A DNA stretch of 64,000 nucleotides from Citrifermentans bremense R1 (lineage in GTDB: Bacteria; Desulfobacterota; Desulfuromonadia; Geobacterales; Geobacteraceae), in assembly GCF_000426865.1 (NCBI RefSeq), contig NZ_AUGE01000002.1, positions 124,001 to 188,000 on the forward strand, written 5' to 3'. The number at the start of each line of letters is the position of its first letter. The stretch's first letter is position 1. Of the stretch, positions 8,236-16,082 are shown piece after piece. A program made the translations under genes and the position numbers. The notes beneath the pieces are model-generated. The model worked only from the letters and a program-made list of their open reading frames with translations, was not told the DNA's origin and searched no databases.

Positions 8236-9891
8236 CTAAATGCCGATCCCGTCATCCCCGCAGTTCTTTTGGGGGTTGTTGCTCCTCTTGAAAAGCAGCA
8301 CGCTTATCCCTTCCGGCGTCCGGTCGAACTCGAAGGCAAGGCAGTTCTCGTAGGCTACAAACGCCACCGGCTCCAACTGCCCCAGATCGCGCAGCCTGAA
8401 AAGGAGCCGGTTCCCTTTCTCAAGGTGCTCCAGGGTCGCCCGAGGTACGTCGATTACGAAAGCGCCCTTCTCTTCTCTCAGGTCGACAAGGTTCAGGTTG
8501 TTAGCTGCCAGTTCGCCGAGGCTGATGCGCCGCACCCATGAGCTTCCCGTTCCGGCCCCGCCCTCGGTCAACTCGGCGGCATCCTGCGGGAGAGCCTCGA
8601 CCACCATGCCGGCGGCGACCGTGGCGTTGGTGAAACGATCGATAAGGATGAAGCTGCCGGTATCCCTGTTCTCGCGGTACGGGTCAAAGGAGACCGGGCG
8701 GTCGAGTTCCAGCCGCGCCAGACCGATCTCGTTCAGCCCCAGCGTCGCCACCTGCTTCTGCTCCAGGGTGTTGACGTCGGTCGCGTAGTGGACCGCGGTC
8801 ACCCTGCCGGGAGTGACGCCGGTGGCGGTTTTCACCAGGTACAGCTGTCCGGGCTGCAGCGGCTCGTCGTGAAGCCATACGAGTTGCGCCTCGGGATGCC
8901 TGGTGTAAAGCGGCGGCGCTTCGGCGCGGGTCAGCATATCCCCGCGACTGATGTCGATCTCGTCTTCCAAAGTGAGCGTCACGGCCTGGCCGGCGACGGC
9001 CTCCTCCAGGTCGCCGTTCATGGTGACGATCCTGCAGACCTTGCTGACCAGCCCCGAAGAAGCGACCCGGATCTCGTCGCCGGGACGTATGACGCCGGAA
9101 GCGACTGTGCCGCAGAACCCGCGGAAATCGAGGTTGGGACGGTTCACCCACTGCACCGGCAGCCGGAAGGCCTGGTCGGCGCGGTCGTCCTCGACCTGCA
9201 CCGTCTCCAGGAAGTGCAGCAGCGGCGGCCCCTGGTACCAGGGGGTGTTGGCGCTCTTCTCGATGATGTTGTCGCCGTTCAAAGCCGAGATCGGGAGCGC
9301 GGTGATGGAGCTAAAGCCGAGCGGAGCGGCGAATTCCCGGTAATCCTTCTCGATGGCAGCGAACTTCTCGGCGTCGAAATCGATCAGGTCCATCTTATTG
9401 ATGGCCAAGACGATGTGCCGGATCCCCACCAGCGACACCAGGTAGCTGTGGCGCCGGGTCTGGGTCAAAAGCCCCTTGCGGGCGTCCACCAGGATCACCG
9501 CCACCTTGGCGGTGGAGGCGCCGGTTACCATGTTGCGGGTGTACTGCTCATGGCCCGGGGTGTCGGCGACGATGAACTTGCGGCGGTCGGTGGAGAAGAA
9601 GCGATAGGCGACGTCGATGGTTATCCCCTGCTCCCGCTCGGCCTGCAACCCGTCCAGAAGCAGAGCATAGTCGATGGCGCCCCCCTGGGTCCCCACCTTC
9701 TTGCTGTCCGCCTCAAGCGCTGCCAGCTGGTCCTCGAACACCATCTTCGAGTCCCATAAGAGACGCCCGATAAGGGTGCTTTTGCCGTCATCAACGCTGC
9801 CGCAGGTGATGAAACGGAGCAGGGATTTCTCCTCCTGACTCTTCAGGTAGGCGAGGATGTCTTTCTCGATCAGTTCCGATTGATGTGCCAT
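8236..9891 (-). CDS. cysN: sulfate adenylyltransferase subunit 1 (GTPase)
   Basis: Read from the ATG at 9891, this is a 551-residue protein. The N-terminal GTPase domain has GSVDDGKST (P-loop, about residues 31-39), [12 protein letters not shown] (switch II) and NKMDL. EF-Tu-like beta domains II and III follow. With CysD it forms ATP sulfurylase, coupling GTP hydrolysis to APS formation from sulfate and ATP. There is no APS kinase domain. The start codon shares one base with the cysD stop (TAATG), supporting this start over the open frame reaching 10050. The C-terminal tail is somewhat longer than in E. coli CysN. Confidence 0.93.
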   Translation of the reverse strand: MAHQSELIEKDILAYLKSQEEKSLLRFITCGSVDDGKSTLIGRLLWDSKMVFEDQLAALEADSKKVGTQGGAIDYALLLDGLQAEREQGITIDVAYRFFSTDRRKFIVADTPGHEQYTRNMVTGASTAKVAVILVDARKGLLTQTRRHSYLVSLVGIRHIVLAINKMDLIDFDAEKFAAIEKDYREFAAPLGFSSITALPISALNGDNIIEKSANTPWYQGPPLLHFLETVQVEDDRADQAFRLPVQWVNRPNLDFRGFCGTVASGVIRPGDEIRVASSGLVSKVCRIVTMNGDLEEAVAGQAVTLTLEDEIDISRGDMLTRAEAPPLYTRHPEAQLVWLHDEPLQPGQLYLVKTATGVTPGRVTAVHYATDVNTLEQKQVATLGLNEIGLARLELDRPVSFDPYRENRDTGSFILIDRFTNATVAAGMVVEALPQDAAELTEGGAGTGSSWVRRISLGELAANNLNLVDLREEKGAFVIDVPRATLEHLEKGNRLLFRLRDLGQLEPVAFVAYENCLAFEFDRTPEGISVLLFKRSNNPQKNCGDDGIGI

Positions 9892-10796
9892 TAGAAGTAC
9901 CCCTCCTGTTTCTTCTTCTCCATGGAGCCGGCCTGGTCGTGGTCGATCAGCCTCCCCTGGCGCTCGGAGGTGCGGGTAAGGAGCATTTCCTGGATGATCT
10001 CGGGAAGAGTGTCGGCCTCGGATTCGACTGCGCCGGTAAGGGGGTAACATCCCAGGGTGCGGAAGCGGACCGATTTGTGCTCCACCTTCTCGCCGGGCTT
10101 AAGTTCCAGCCGGTCGTCGTCCACCATGATCAGCATGCCGTCGCGCTCAACCACGGGCCTGACGGCGGCGTAGTAAAGCGGAACGATCGGGATCTGCTCC
10201 AGGTGGATGTACTGCCAGATGTCGAGTTCGGTCCAGTTGGAGAGCGGGAAAACCCGGATGCTCTCGCCCGGCTTGATGCGGGTGTTATAGAGGCTCCAGA
10301 GCTCCGGGCGCTGGTTCTTCGGGTCCCAGCGGTGGTTCGCGCTGCGGAAGGAGAAGATACGCTCCTTGGCGCGCGACTTCTCCTCGTCGCGGCGGGCGCC
10401 TCCGAAGGCAGCGTCGAACTTGTAGTGGTCGAGCGCCTGCTTCAACCCTTCGGTCTTCATCACGTCGGTGTAAAGCGCGGAGCCGTGGGTGAAGGGACTC
10501 ACCCCCCTCTTGACGCCGTCCTCGTTCACGTGCACCAGGAGCTCCATGCCGGACTCCTTGGCCATCCGGCCGCGGAACTCGATCATTTCGCGGAACTTCC
10601 AGGTGGTGTCGACGTGCAGCAAGGGAAACGGCGGCGGAGCAGGATAAAAGGCCTTGCGGGCAAGATGGAGCATGACGGCCGAGTCCTTGCCGATGGAGTA
10701 CAGCATCACCGGGTTGTCGAATTCGGCTACCACCTCACGGATGATGTGGATGCTTTCCGCTTCGAGTTGCTGCAGATGGGTCAATTGTCTGGTCAT
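9891..10796 (-). CDS. cysD: sulfate adenylyltransferase subunit 2
   Basis: This approximately 301-residue PP-loop ATP pyrophosphatase family protein contains [20 protein letters not shown] (the SGGxDS-like nucleotide loop) and [17 protein letters not shown]. It aligns with E. coli CysD from its start, [22 protein letters not shown], so the ATG at 10796 is preferred over an upstream TTG at 10850. It transfers AMP from ATP to sulfate with the CysN GTPase. It is the middle gene of cysH-cysD-cysN. Confidence 0.93.
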   Translation of the reverse strand: MTRQLTHLQQLEAESIHIIREVVAEFDNPVMLYSIGKDSAVMLHLARKAFYPAPPPFPLLHVDTTWKFREMIEFRGRMAKESGMELLVHVNEDGVKRGVSPFTHGSALYTDVMKTEGLKQALDHYKFDAAFGGARRDEEKSRAKERIFSFRSANHRWDPKNQRPELWSLYNTRIKPGESIRVFPLSNWTELDIWQYIHLEQIPIVPLYYAAVRPVVERDGMLIMVDDDRLELKPGEKVEHKSVRFRTLGCYPLTGAVESEADTLPEIIQEMLLTRTSERQGRLIDHDQAGSMEKKKQEGYF

Positions 10797-10869
10797 ATGA
10801 GTTCCCATGGTAAAGCTGTGTAACGGCTGCCCAATGCTGCCACCGGGCAATCCCCCTGTCGTTAGCTTC

Positions 10870-11562
10870 CTATCTTCTGTGCAACCCGCACTCTTTGTGC
10901 TCCGGGTTCTCCCACCACCAGCGGCCGGCCCGAGCGTCCTCCCCCGGCTGCACGGCGCGCGTGCAGGGGGCGCAGCCGATGGAGCGGTACCCCTCTTTCA
11001 GAAGTCGGTTCTGCGGCAGGCGCTGCTGCTGCACGTACGCGAGAAGCTCTTGCTCGTTCCAGTCCAGCAGCGGGTTCAGCTTGAGGATGCCCCCGTTCAA
11101 ATGGTCGAGCTCGATCGATTTCAGGTCGATGCGGGTCACGTTGTGCTCCCTGCGCATCCCGGTGATCCAGCCGGAGAGCCCCTGAAGGGCCCGCCCCAGC
11201 GGTTCCACCTTCCTGATGTGGCAGCACTCGTGGCGGTTATCGAGCGATTCCCTGAACGAGAAAAGCCCTTTTTCCCTTTCCAGTTTTTCGACCGCTTCAT
11301 GCCGCGGGAAGTACCAGTCGATGGAGATGCCGAAGCGCTGCGAGATGGCGTCGGCAACCTCGTAAGTCTCTTCGTTGAGCCTTCCGGTATCCAGCGCGAA
11401 GACGCCGATCTCCAGGCCGGCAGCTTTGGCCAGATCGATGATGGCGACGTCTTCCAACGAAAAGGAGCACGCCAGTTTAACCGGGCCTTCAGCGGCTTCC
11501 AAGCCGAGTCGAAGAATATCCTGCGGGGATGCGTTCGAGGGGACTTCAGGAACAGATTTCAT
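10870..11562 (-). CDS. cysH: assimilatory adenylyl-sulfate (APS) reductase
   Basis: The 230-residue protein has the PP-loop fold ([13 protein letters not shown]). It carries the Cys residues that bind a [4Fe-4S] cluster in APS reductases: [11 protein letters not shown] and [11 protein letters not shown]. The C-terminal catalytic Cys is in EHKECGLH. The CC...CxxC pattern indicates APS rather than PAPS as substrate, fitting the absence of a kinase. The ATG at 11562 has GGAAG 6 bases upstream. The same frame extends to a TTG at 11637 and would add an N-terminal CxxCxxC (CGECRSC). A 17-codon ORF ends overlapping this ATG. Confidence 0.9.
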   Translation of the reverse strand: MKSVPEVPSNASPQDILRLGLEAAEGPVKLACSFSLEDVAIIDLAKAAGLEIGVFALDTGRLNEETYEVADAISQRFGISIDWYFPRHEAVEKLEREKGLFSFRESLDNRHECCHIRKVEPLGRALQGLSGWITGMRREHNVTRIDLKSIELDHLNGGILKLNPLLDWNEQELLAYVQQQRLPQNRLLKEGYRSIGCAPCTRAVQPGEDARAGRWWWENPEHKECGLHRR

Positions 11563-11612
11563 AGCGGCTTCCTTTGCAAGGTCGTTACAGGAGCGGCACT
11601 CGCCACACTCAT
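11559..11612 (-). CDS. possible 17-codon leader peptide of cysH
   Basis: An ATG at 11612 opens a short frame, [17 protein letters not shown], whose TGA overlaps the cysH ATG (ATGA). AAGGTGG lies about 12 bases upstream. The arrangement would allow translational coupling. It competes with the alternative in which cysH itself begins further upstream in another frame, so confidence is low. Confidence 0.3.
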   Translation of the reverse strand: MSVASAAPVTTLQRKPL

Positions 11613-11942
11613 TAATTTTGTTGTCCACCTTGTACAATATATAACCAAAGCAGTCAAGAAAAATTTACGGCATTGTCCCGCGGCGCGGTGGAGTTTTTCG
11701 AAAAAATGTTTCCTGGAGTATGTGAGCGTTCTGGTTAGAACGTATAACTTGGCATTCTGACGAAGTTTTTCCGGAAAGAGAGCATAAGGTTCCTCCTAAG
11801 CGAAAGAGCTTCGGGAAGGTCAGGCCGGGCAGATATTTAACACTAAAACCGGTGTGAATTGCGGCGACATACGTGCTGCAGAGGCAACAGTGTACTACTG
11901 CGTGAAACTAAACAATGGTTATACGGGCAAACCCAGCTGCGG
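11613..11942. other. intergenic region upstream of cysH
   Basis: This stretch separates the cys operon from the MATE gene. It contains a perfect inverted repeat, CGTTCT-ggtt-AGAACG, at 11727-11742, and a TTGACT on the minus strand at 11652-11657 followed by AT-rich sequence including the palindrome TTGTACAA. These could form the cysH promoter and an operator, but no ideal -10 box is seen. Confidence 0.45.
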
Positions 11943-13292
11943 CTAAGCTGGAAGCTCCGGTTCGTGCAGAATGCGGGTCCGCCTCCAGGCGCCGAAACGA
12001 AAACGCAGCGACCAGATGATCGCGGTGACGAATACGAAGAAGGTAGCCAGGGTCCACTCGGCGACCAGCCCCGGCATGATGCGGTCGATGAGCCACAAGA
12101 AAACCAGGAATACGGCAGATGAGTAGAGGAAGGTACGGGCGATCCAGCGGGTGTCTCCCGCCGAGGCCAGCACGCAGCCGATCATGACGTTGGCGGCATC
12201 GAAGAGGCAGTAGAAGGCGACGAACTTCATGATCAGGGAGCCAGCGGCAACGATGCGCGCGGCGTCTCCCCCAGCCCCTGCAAAGACCGACATGAGTGGT
12301 GCCGACGCCGTGGCAAAGAGGATAGCCATAGCGAGCATCCATACCTCGCAGATCAAAAGCGATTGCCACGCGATGGCCGGGACCTGATCGTCTTCCCCTC
12401 CCCCGCGAGCATGGCCCACCAGAATTCCCGCGGCCTGTCCTAGCCCCAGCGCCGGGAAAAAAGCCAGCCCGTTGATACGGAAAGCGATGCTGGAGGCGGC
12501 AAGTTCCACCGTGCCCAGGCGGCCAATCGCCACGAGGAAAAGGGTCCACGCGGTGAGTTCGCCGCTGATCCTGAGTCCCATCGGGGTCGCCAGCGCGAGG
12601 AAACGGCGCCACTCCGCCCAGTCCAGCCGCCGGGCCATCCGGTCGGAGAACCCACCGCCTATGGCGAAGATGCCCAGGTAAAGCGCGGCGGAAACTCCTT
12701 GGGCGCTAACGGTGGCAACCGCGGCGCCGGCAATCCCCATCCGGGGGAAGCCCCACGCACCAAGTACCAGCCCCCAGGCCAGAAGCGCATTCACAATCAG
12801 GGAGATGAAGGTCACCGCCGTTACCAAAGCGGGGCGCCCTATGCCCGAGAGCCACCCCCCAAGTGCGGAGCCCAGAACCGGGAACAGGGACCCGGCCATG
12901 CAGAGCAGGAAGTAAACCTGCTCGTCGCGTGCTACCTGCGCTTCGTGCCCCGCCAGCAGGAAAAGCTGCGCCAGCGGCCAGGCAATGGCAAGGGCCAGGA
13001 TACCGGAGGCGAGCGAGGTATGGATGCCGAGCCAGGCGGACCTGCGGACCCCGCGGGCATCGCCTCGCCCGTGGTTGTGGGCGACGAAGGTTCCAGCGTA
13101 ACCGGCGGTCCCGAAGAGAAAGCCCTGGAACAGGATGACGGCGAGACCGGACGGGCCGATCGCCGCCACAGCCTCGCTGGAGTGCCGCGCCAGGATCAGG
13201 GCGTCGATAATCTGCATCAAGGTTATGGTGGAAGTGGAGAGGATCATGGGGCCTGCCAGTTTCAGCAGGCGCCGGATATGGTTATGTCTCAT
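11943..13292 (-). CDS. MATE family efflux transporter
   Basis: The 449-residue inner-membrane protein has about twelve helices in two homologous halves, as in NorM/DinF-type MATE exporters. Typical segments are LKLAGPMILSTSTITLMQIIDALILAR at the N-terminus and GLGQAAGILVGHARG in the second half. These pumps export cationic or organic compounds using Na+ or H+ gradients. The substrate cannot be inferred. The ATG at 13292 is chosen; a TTG three codons upstream (13301) lies only 3 bases from a GAGGT and seems too close. It appears to be a single-gene unit. Confidence 0.88.
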   Translation of the reverse strand: MRHNHIRRLLKLAGPMILSTSTITLMQIIDALILARHSSEAVAAIGPSGLAVILFQGFLFGTAGYAGTFVAHNHGRGDARGVRRSAWLGIHTSLASGILALAIAWPLAQLFLLAGHEAQVARDEQVYFLLCMAGSLFPVLGSALGGWLSGIGRPALVTAVTFISLIVNALLAWGLVLGAWGFPRMGIAGAAVATVSAQGVSAALYLGIFAIGGGFSDRMARRLDWAEWRRFLALATPMGLRISGELTAWTLFLVAIGRLGTVELAASSIAFRINGLAFFPALGLGQAAGILVGHARGGGEDDQVPAIAWQSLLICEVWMLAMAILFATASAPLMSVFAGAGGDAARIVAAGSLIMKFVAFYCLFDAANVMIGCVLASAGDTRWIARTFLYSSAVFLVFLWLIDRIMPGLVAEWTLATFFVFVTAIIWSLRFRFGAWRRTRILHEPELPA

Positions 13293-13474
13293 AGCGGCCA
13301 ATGTACCTCATGAGGTGAAGCACTGTCGAGCACTAAGGCTGTTCGCTACCAGCATGCCGATTTCCATAGATAAAGATTTTGCGTTGCCATCAAGACGCAA
13401 TTCAGATAAATTCCCCCAATATGCTAAAGAAAGGTAGGCGACAGACTCACACACCAAAGGAGGAAATGACAAGT

Positions 13475-14854
13475 ATGGACAGTGGGGTTATGAGGAAATC
13501 GCTGGCCGCTGTGTCACTGGCGGCGCTGACTATGACACCGGCGCTGTGGGGAGCAGAACAGGCGCCGCCCGCAAAGCAGAAGGACGTGAAGTCCTGTTCG
13601 GTCTGCCACAAGCCTGTGGACGGGCAGATGCGCGCCTTCTTCGACCAGGTCGCGCTTAAGTCCGACAGCATCCAGCTGAAGCTCGACAATTCCTTCGAGG
13701 TGGTGAAATTCGACGTAGACGCGCTCAAGGTCATCAACGGTTCCGATCCCGGCAACGTAAAAAAATCGCTGAAAGGGATCAAGAAGGGGCACGAAGTCAG
13801 GGTGGCCTACACAGTGGGAAGCGACGGGATGAAGAACATCTCGGAGATCTCCATTAAACCGGCTATGAAGGTGCCGGCGCAAAAGCAGGTTAAGGTCGAA
13901 GAGTTGGAAAAATTGCTCTCGGGAAAGACGAAATACACCCTGGTAGACGCCCGTCCGCCCGTCAAGTTCCAGGAAGGGTCAATTCCGACTGCCATAAACA
14001 TCCCGCTGCCGGCGTTCCAGAAGAACCTAGACAAACTTCCGAAGGACAAGGGGGAACTGCTGGTCTACTTCTGCGCCGGAGTCACGTGAGCGCTCAGTCC
14101 CTCTTCCGCCCGTGAGGCGGAAAAAGCCGGTTACACCAACGTAAAGATCTTCCACGACGGGATGCCCGAGTGGAACAAGAGAAACTTCACCGTCCTGAGC
14201 GCGCAGGCCCTCAAGGAAGGATGGCTGGACAAAGAACTCTCCTTCGTCCTTGTCGACCTGCGTTCCGAAAAAGAAGCGAAGGGTGGCCATATCAGGGGGG
14301 CGGTCAACCTTACCGCCTCCGAAATCATCCAAGCGCTCAAGCCGTTCAAGGAACAGAAGCCTCCTATCGTGCTGTACGACGCGAAGGGGGACGGCAGCGC
14401 CGAGAAGGTCGCCATGACACTGGTGCAAGCTGGCTTCCCCGGACCGCGGGTGCTCTCCGGCGGGTTTGCGGCCTGGCAGGGGGCGAAGCTTTCCGTGGAG
14501 GCAGGCGCGCCGGCTGCCAAGGTTGCTTATGTCCCCAAGCCCAAGGCGGGCGCCATATCGGCAGCAGAATTCCAGGCTCTGGCCAAGGCAATCCCTGCAA
14601 ACGTGGTGATAGTCGACGTCCGGGGTGATGACGAGGTGGACAAAGGGATGATCAAGGGGGCAAAAAACGTCCCTGCCGACGAAGTCGCTTCGCGCCTGGC
14701 GGAGATACCCAAGGACAAGGAGCTGGTGCTGCATTGCACAACCGGCGCCCGCGCCGAGATGGCGTACAACATACTGAAGGAGAAGGGGTACAAAGCTCGG
14801 TTCCTGGATGCGGATATCACCGTCGCCAGTGACGGCGGATTCCAGATCAAGTAG
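13475..14854 (+). CDS. exported triple-rhodanese protein with predicted selenocysteine (TGA at 14087-14089)
   Basis: Two same-frame segments, to 14089 and from 14090, form one continuous 459-residue protein if the TGA at 14087 is read as Sec. A signal peptide (ending near PALWGAEQ) precedes a domain starting with CSVCHKP, a CxxCH heme or metal motif. Rhodanese domain 1 (about residues 140-240) has the active loop YFCAGVTUALS, where U takes the place of the second Cys or basic residue. Domain 2 has YDAKGDGSA in place of the active-site loop and no Cys, so it is probably inactive. Domain 3 has HCTTGARAEMA with the catalytic Cys. A hairpin 15 bases after the TGA fits a bacterial SECIS. The start is chosen because AAAGGAGG lies 11 bases upstream; ATG 13466 and 13490 are alternatives. 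Role probably in periplasmic sulfur, selenium or redox transfer. Confidence 0.85.
14087..14122 (+). promoter_or_regulatory. Sec codon and SECIS-like hairpin
   Basis: TGA at 14087-14089 is followed by a perfect 7-bp stem (TTCCGCC at 14104-14110 pairing with GGCGGAA at 14116-14122) and a 5-base loop CGTGA. The loop begins about 22 bases after the TGA and contains a GU, both as expected for SelB-dependent bacterial SECIS elements. The flanking frame stays open and continues the rhodanese fold. Confidence 0.8.
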
Positions 14855-14872
14855 CCGTTTTCAGTGCAAAGT

Positions 14873-14909
14873 AAAAACGCCCCGACGGCATTCGTCGGGG
14901 CGTTTTTTT
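14873..14909. terminator. bidirectional Rho-independent terminator
   Basis: A perfect 10-bp stem CGCCCCGACG with a 5-base loop is flanked by A5 on the left and T7 on the right. It serves the rhodanese gene (+) and the convergent small gene ending at 14920 (-). Confidence 0.93.
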
Positions 14910-14919
14910 GTCCGCAGCG

Positions 14920-15228
14920 TCACTCTGCGTCGATCGCCGATTTCCACCCCTGCGGGTTTTGCTGTATCGCCAGGAGCAGGATGGGATCGAGCTTGAAGTT
15001 CTTGTAGATGTAGTGGCTGGTCACTTCCTCAGCCTCCTCCTTGCGTTGCCCGAACTGGTCCGGGGGGGAGCAGCGGTACTCGATGAAGGAAAGTGTTGCC
15101 GGGTTGAAAAGGAGAGTTGCAGACCACCCGCTTCGGCGGGAGCTGTGCCCGACAGCTATGTCGATCGCAGAGTCGAGTTTCAGCACTTTCGCTTCGCCAT
15201 TCATTGCAGTGTAACAGCATGTCCTCAT
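14920..15228 (-). CDS. 102-residue protein of unknown function under a riboswitch-like leader
   Basis: The ATG at 15228 is preferred because AGGAGG lies 9 bases upstream; the open frame to 15336 runs through the leader terminator. The protein begins MRTCCYTAMNGEAKVLKLDS, has no signal peptide or membrane helix, and includes a central charged helix (GQRKEEAEEVTSHYIYKNFK). No family is recognised. It is probably cytoplasmic. Its control by a candidate cyclic-dinucleotide riboswitch suggests a role linked to c-di-GMP or cGAMP physiology such as surface growth or extracellular electron transfer; this is inference. Confidence 0.7.
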   Translation of the reverse strand: MRTCCYTAMNGEAKVLKLDSAIDIAVGHSSRRSGWSATLLFNPATLSFIEYRCSPPDQFGQRKEEAEEVTSHYIYKNFKLDPILLLAIQQNPQGWKSAIDAE

Positions 15229-15294
15229 AGGCCCGACCTCCTGGATTATTGTCGCCAACATCCTGAATATGGTCCGCAGCGGCGCTGAAACAGC

Positions 15295-15425
15295 AAAAGC
15301 CTGCCATAATGAAATGGCAGGCTTCTGACTAGCCACTTCGACAACCCCTCTTTCCAGAATGCTGGACAGGTGGCTTTGCGTCCCCAGGTTACCCTGGGTT
15401 TGCCTTTTCGTGTGTGTAAACAGAG
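15295..15425 (-). ncRNA. GEMM-I-like cyclic dinucleotide riboswitch candidate with terminator platform
   Basis: On the minus strand the leader carries GGCAAACC (15397-15404), a stem CCCAGG closed by a GTAA (GNRA) tetraloop, then GGGGACGCAAAGCCAC, which includes the hallmark ACGCAAAGCC (15372-15381). All match the 5' half of GEMM-I. A second hairpin follows (GCCAC pairing with GTGGC). The closing 3' strand, AAGCCTGCC, is also the 5' arm of the terminator at 15298-15323, giving a plausible ON switch in which ligand binding blocks the terminator. The 3' half departs from the consensus, so the family assignment is likely but not certain, and c-di-GMP versus cGAMP cannot be decided. Confidence 0.7.
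15298..15323 (-). terminator. riboswitch terminator hairpin
   Basis: The perfect 10-bp stem AGCCTGCCAT / ATGGCAGGCT has a 6-base loop and is followed on the minus strand by TTTTG. It lies about 70 bases upstream of the start at 15228 and shares its 5' arm with the aptamer closing helix. Confidence 0.75.
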
Positions 15426-15435
15426 TGTGTTGATA

Positions 15436-15464
15436 CTGTTACGATAACTGGCAGCGATTGTCAA
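15436..15464 (-). promoter_or_regulatory. promoter of the riboswitch leader
   Basis: A consensus TTGACA (-35, 15459-15464) is separated by 17 bases from TAACAG (-10, 15436-15441) on the minus strand. This places transcription start near 15429, just before the aptamer core. Confidence 0.6.
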
Positions 15465-15593
15465 TGAGATTATTTATTCATTTTAAGACAGCCACTCTTC
15501 ATTTTGGTACTCACTCAACTAACTCCAGCAAATCAAGCACATATCTCCTGTGCCCCCCCCCCTCAAGCACCATCAAAAAATAGGTAGTATTAA

Positions 15594-15615
15594 AATAGAT
15601 AGTATGCTATCTATT
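15594..15615. promoter_or_regulatory. probable MarR operator
   Basis: A perfect inverted repeat, AATAGATAG-N4-CTATCTATT, ends 6 bases before the marR ATG. A related half-site (ATAGGTAGTAT, 15580-15590) lies just upstream. This is the arrangement expected for autoregulation of marR and the exporter. Confidence 0.75.
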
Positions 15616-15620
15616 GTGAT

Positions 15621-16082
15621 ATGAGTTATTCAAAAAACATTATCGACAAGAACAATCTCCTTTTCCACATCGGCTTACTCACCCGGCACTGGCGCAAAGT
15701 CCTGGATGTGGAATTCCAGAACTGCGGCTTGACCGAGGCGACCTGGCGGCCGCTTTTGCACCTAAGTCACCTGGGCGACGGCATTCGCCAGAAGGATCTC
15801 GCGGCCTCGGTCGGGATCGAGGGGCCATCCATGGTCCGCCTCGTAGAGACCCTCATCGCGAAGGGGTTGGTGGACAGGGCCGAGGACAGCACCGACCGCC
15901 GGGCGAAACTGCTCTCGCTGACCGACAAGGGGCATTCCATGGTCGCGCGCATAAGGGAGACCGTGCTGTTTCGCGAGGAGCAACTGCTGAATATCTTTAC
16001 CGAGGATGAGGTGGAGCAACTGGCCGGTTTCATGGAAAGGCTCGAGTCGGCAGTGGCAGATGCCAGACGGAAAGGAAAATGA
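15621..16082 (+). CDS. MarR/SlyA family transcriptional regulator
   Basis: The 153-residue winged-helix protein has the MarR core: GLTEATWRPLLHLSHLGDGIRQKDLAASVGIEGPSMVRLVETLIAKGLV, followed by the wing with DRRAKLLSLTDKG. Such regulators usually repress an adjacent efflux gene and are released by phenolic ligands. No Shine-Dalgarno sequence precedes the ATG, and the operator dyad abuts it. The stop overlaps the exporter start (ATGATG), so the two are coupled. Confidence 0.9.
   Translation: MSYSKNIIDKNNLLFHIGLLTRHWRKVLDVEFQNCGLTEATWRPLLHLSHLGDGIRQKDLAASVGIEGPSMVRLVETLIAKGLVDRAEDSTDRRAKLLSLTDKGHSMVARIRETVLFREEQLLNIFTEDEVEQLAGFMERLESAVADARRKGK

Noticed and set aside
7872-8255. 127-codon minus-strand ORF overlapping the small exported protein
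   Set aside because: Different frame from the gene with a clear signal peptide, and it runs through the 16-bp tandem repeats.
14090-14854. separate downstream rhodanese gene starting at 14162
   Set aside because: The ATG at 14162 has no ribosome binding site and would begin in the middle of a rhodanese domain; readthrough of TGA 14087 explains the sequence better than two genes or a pseudogene.
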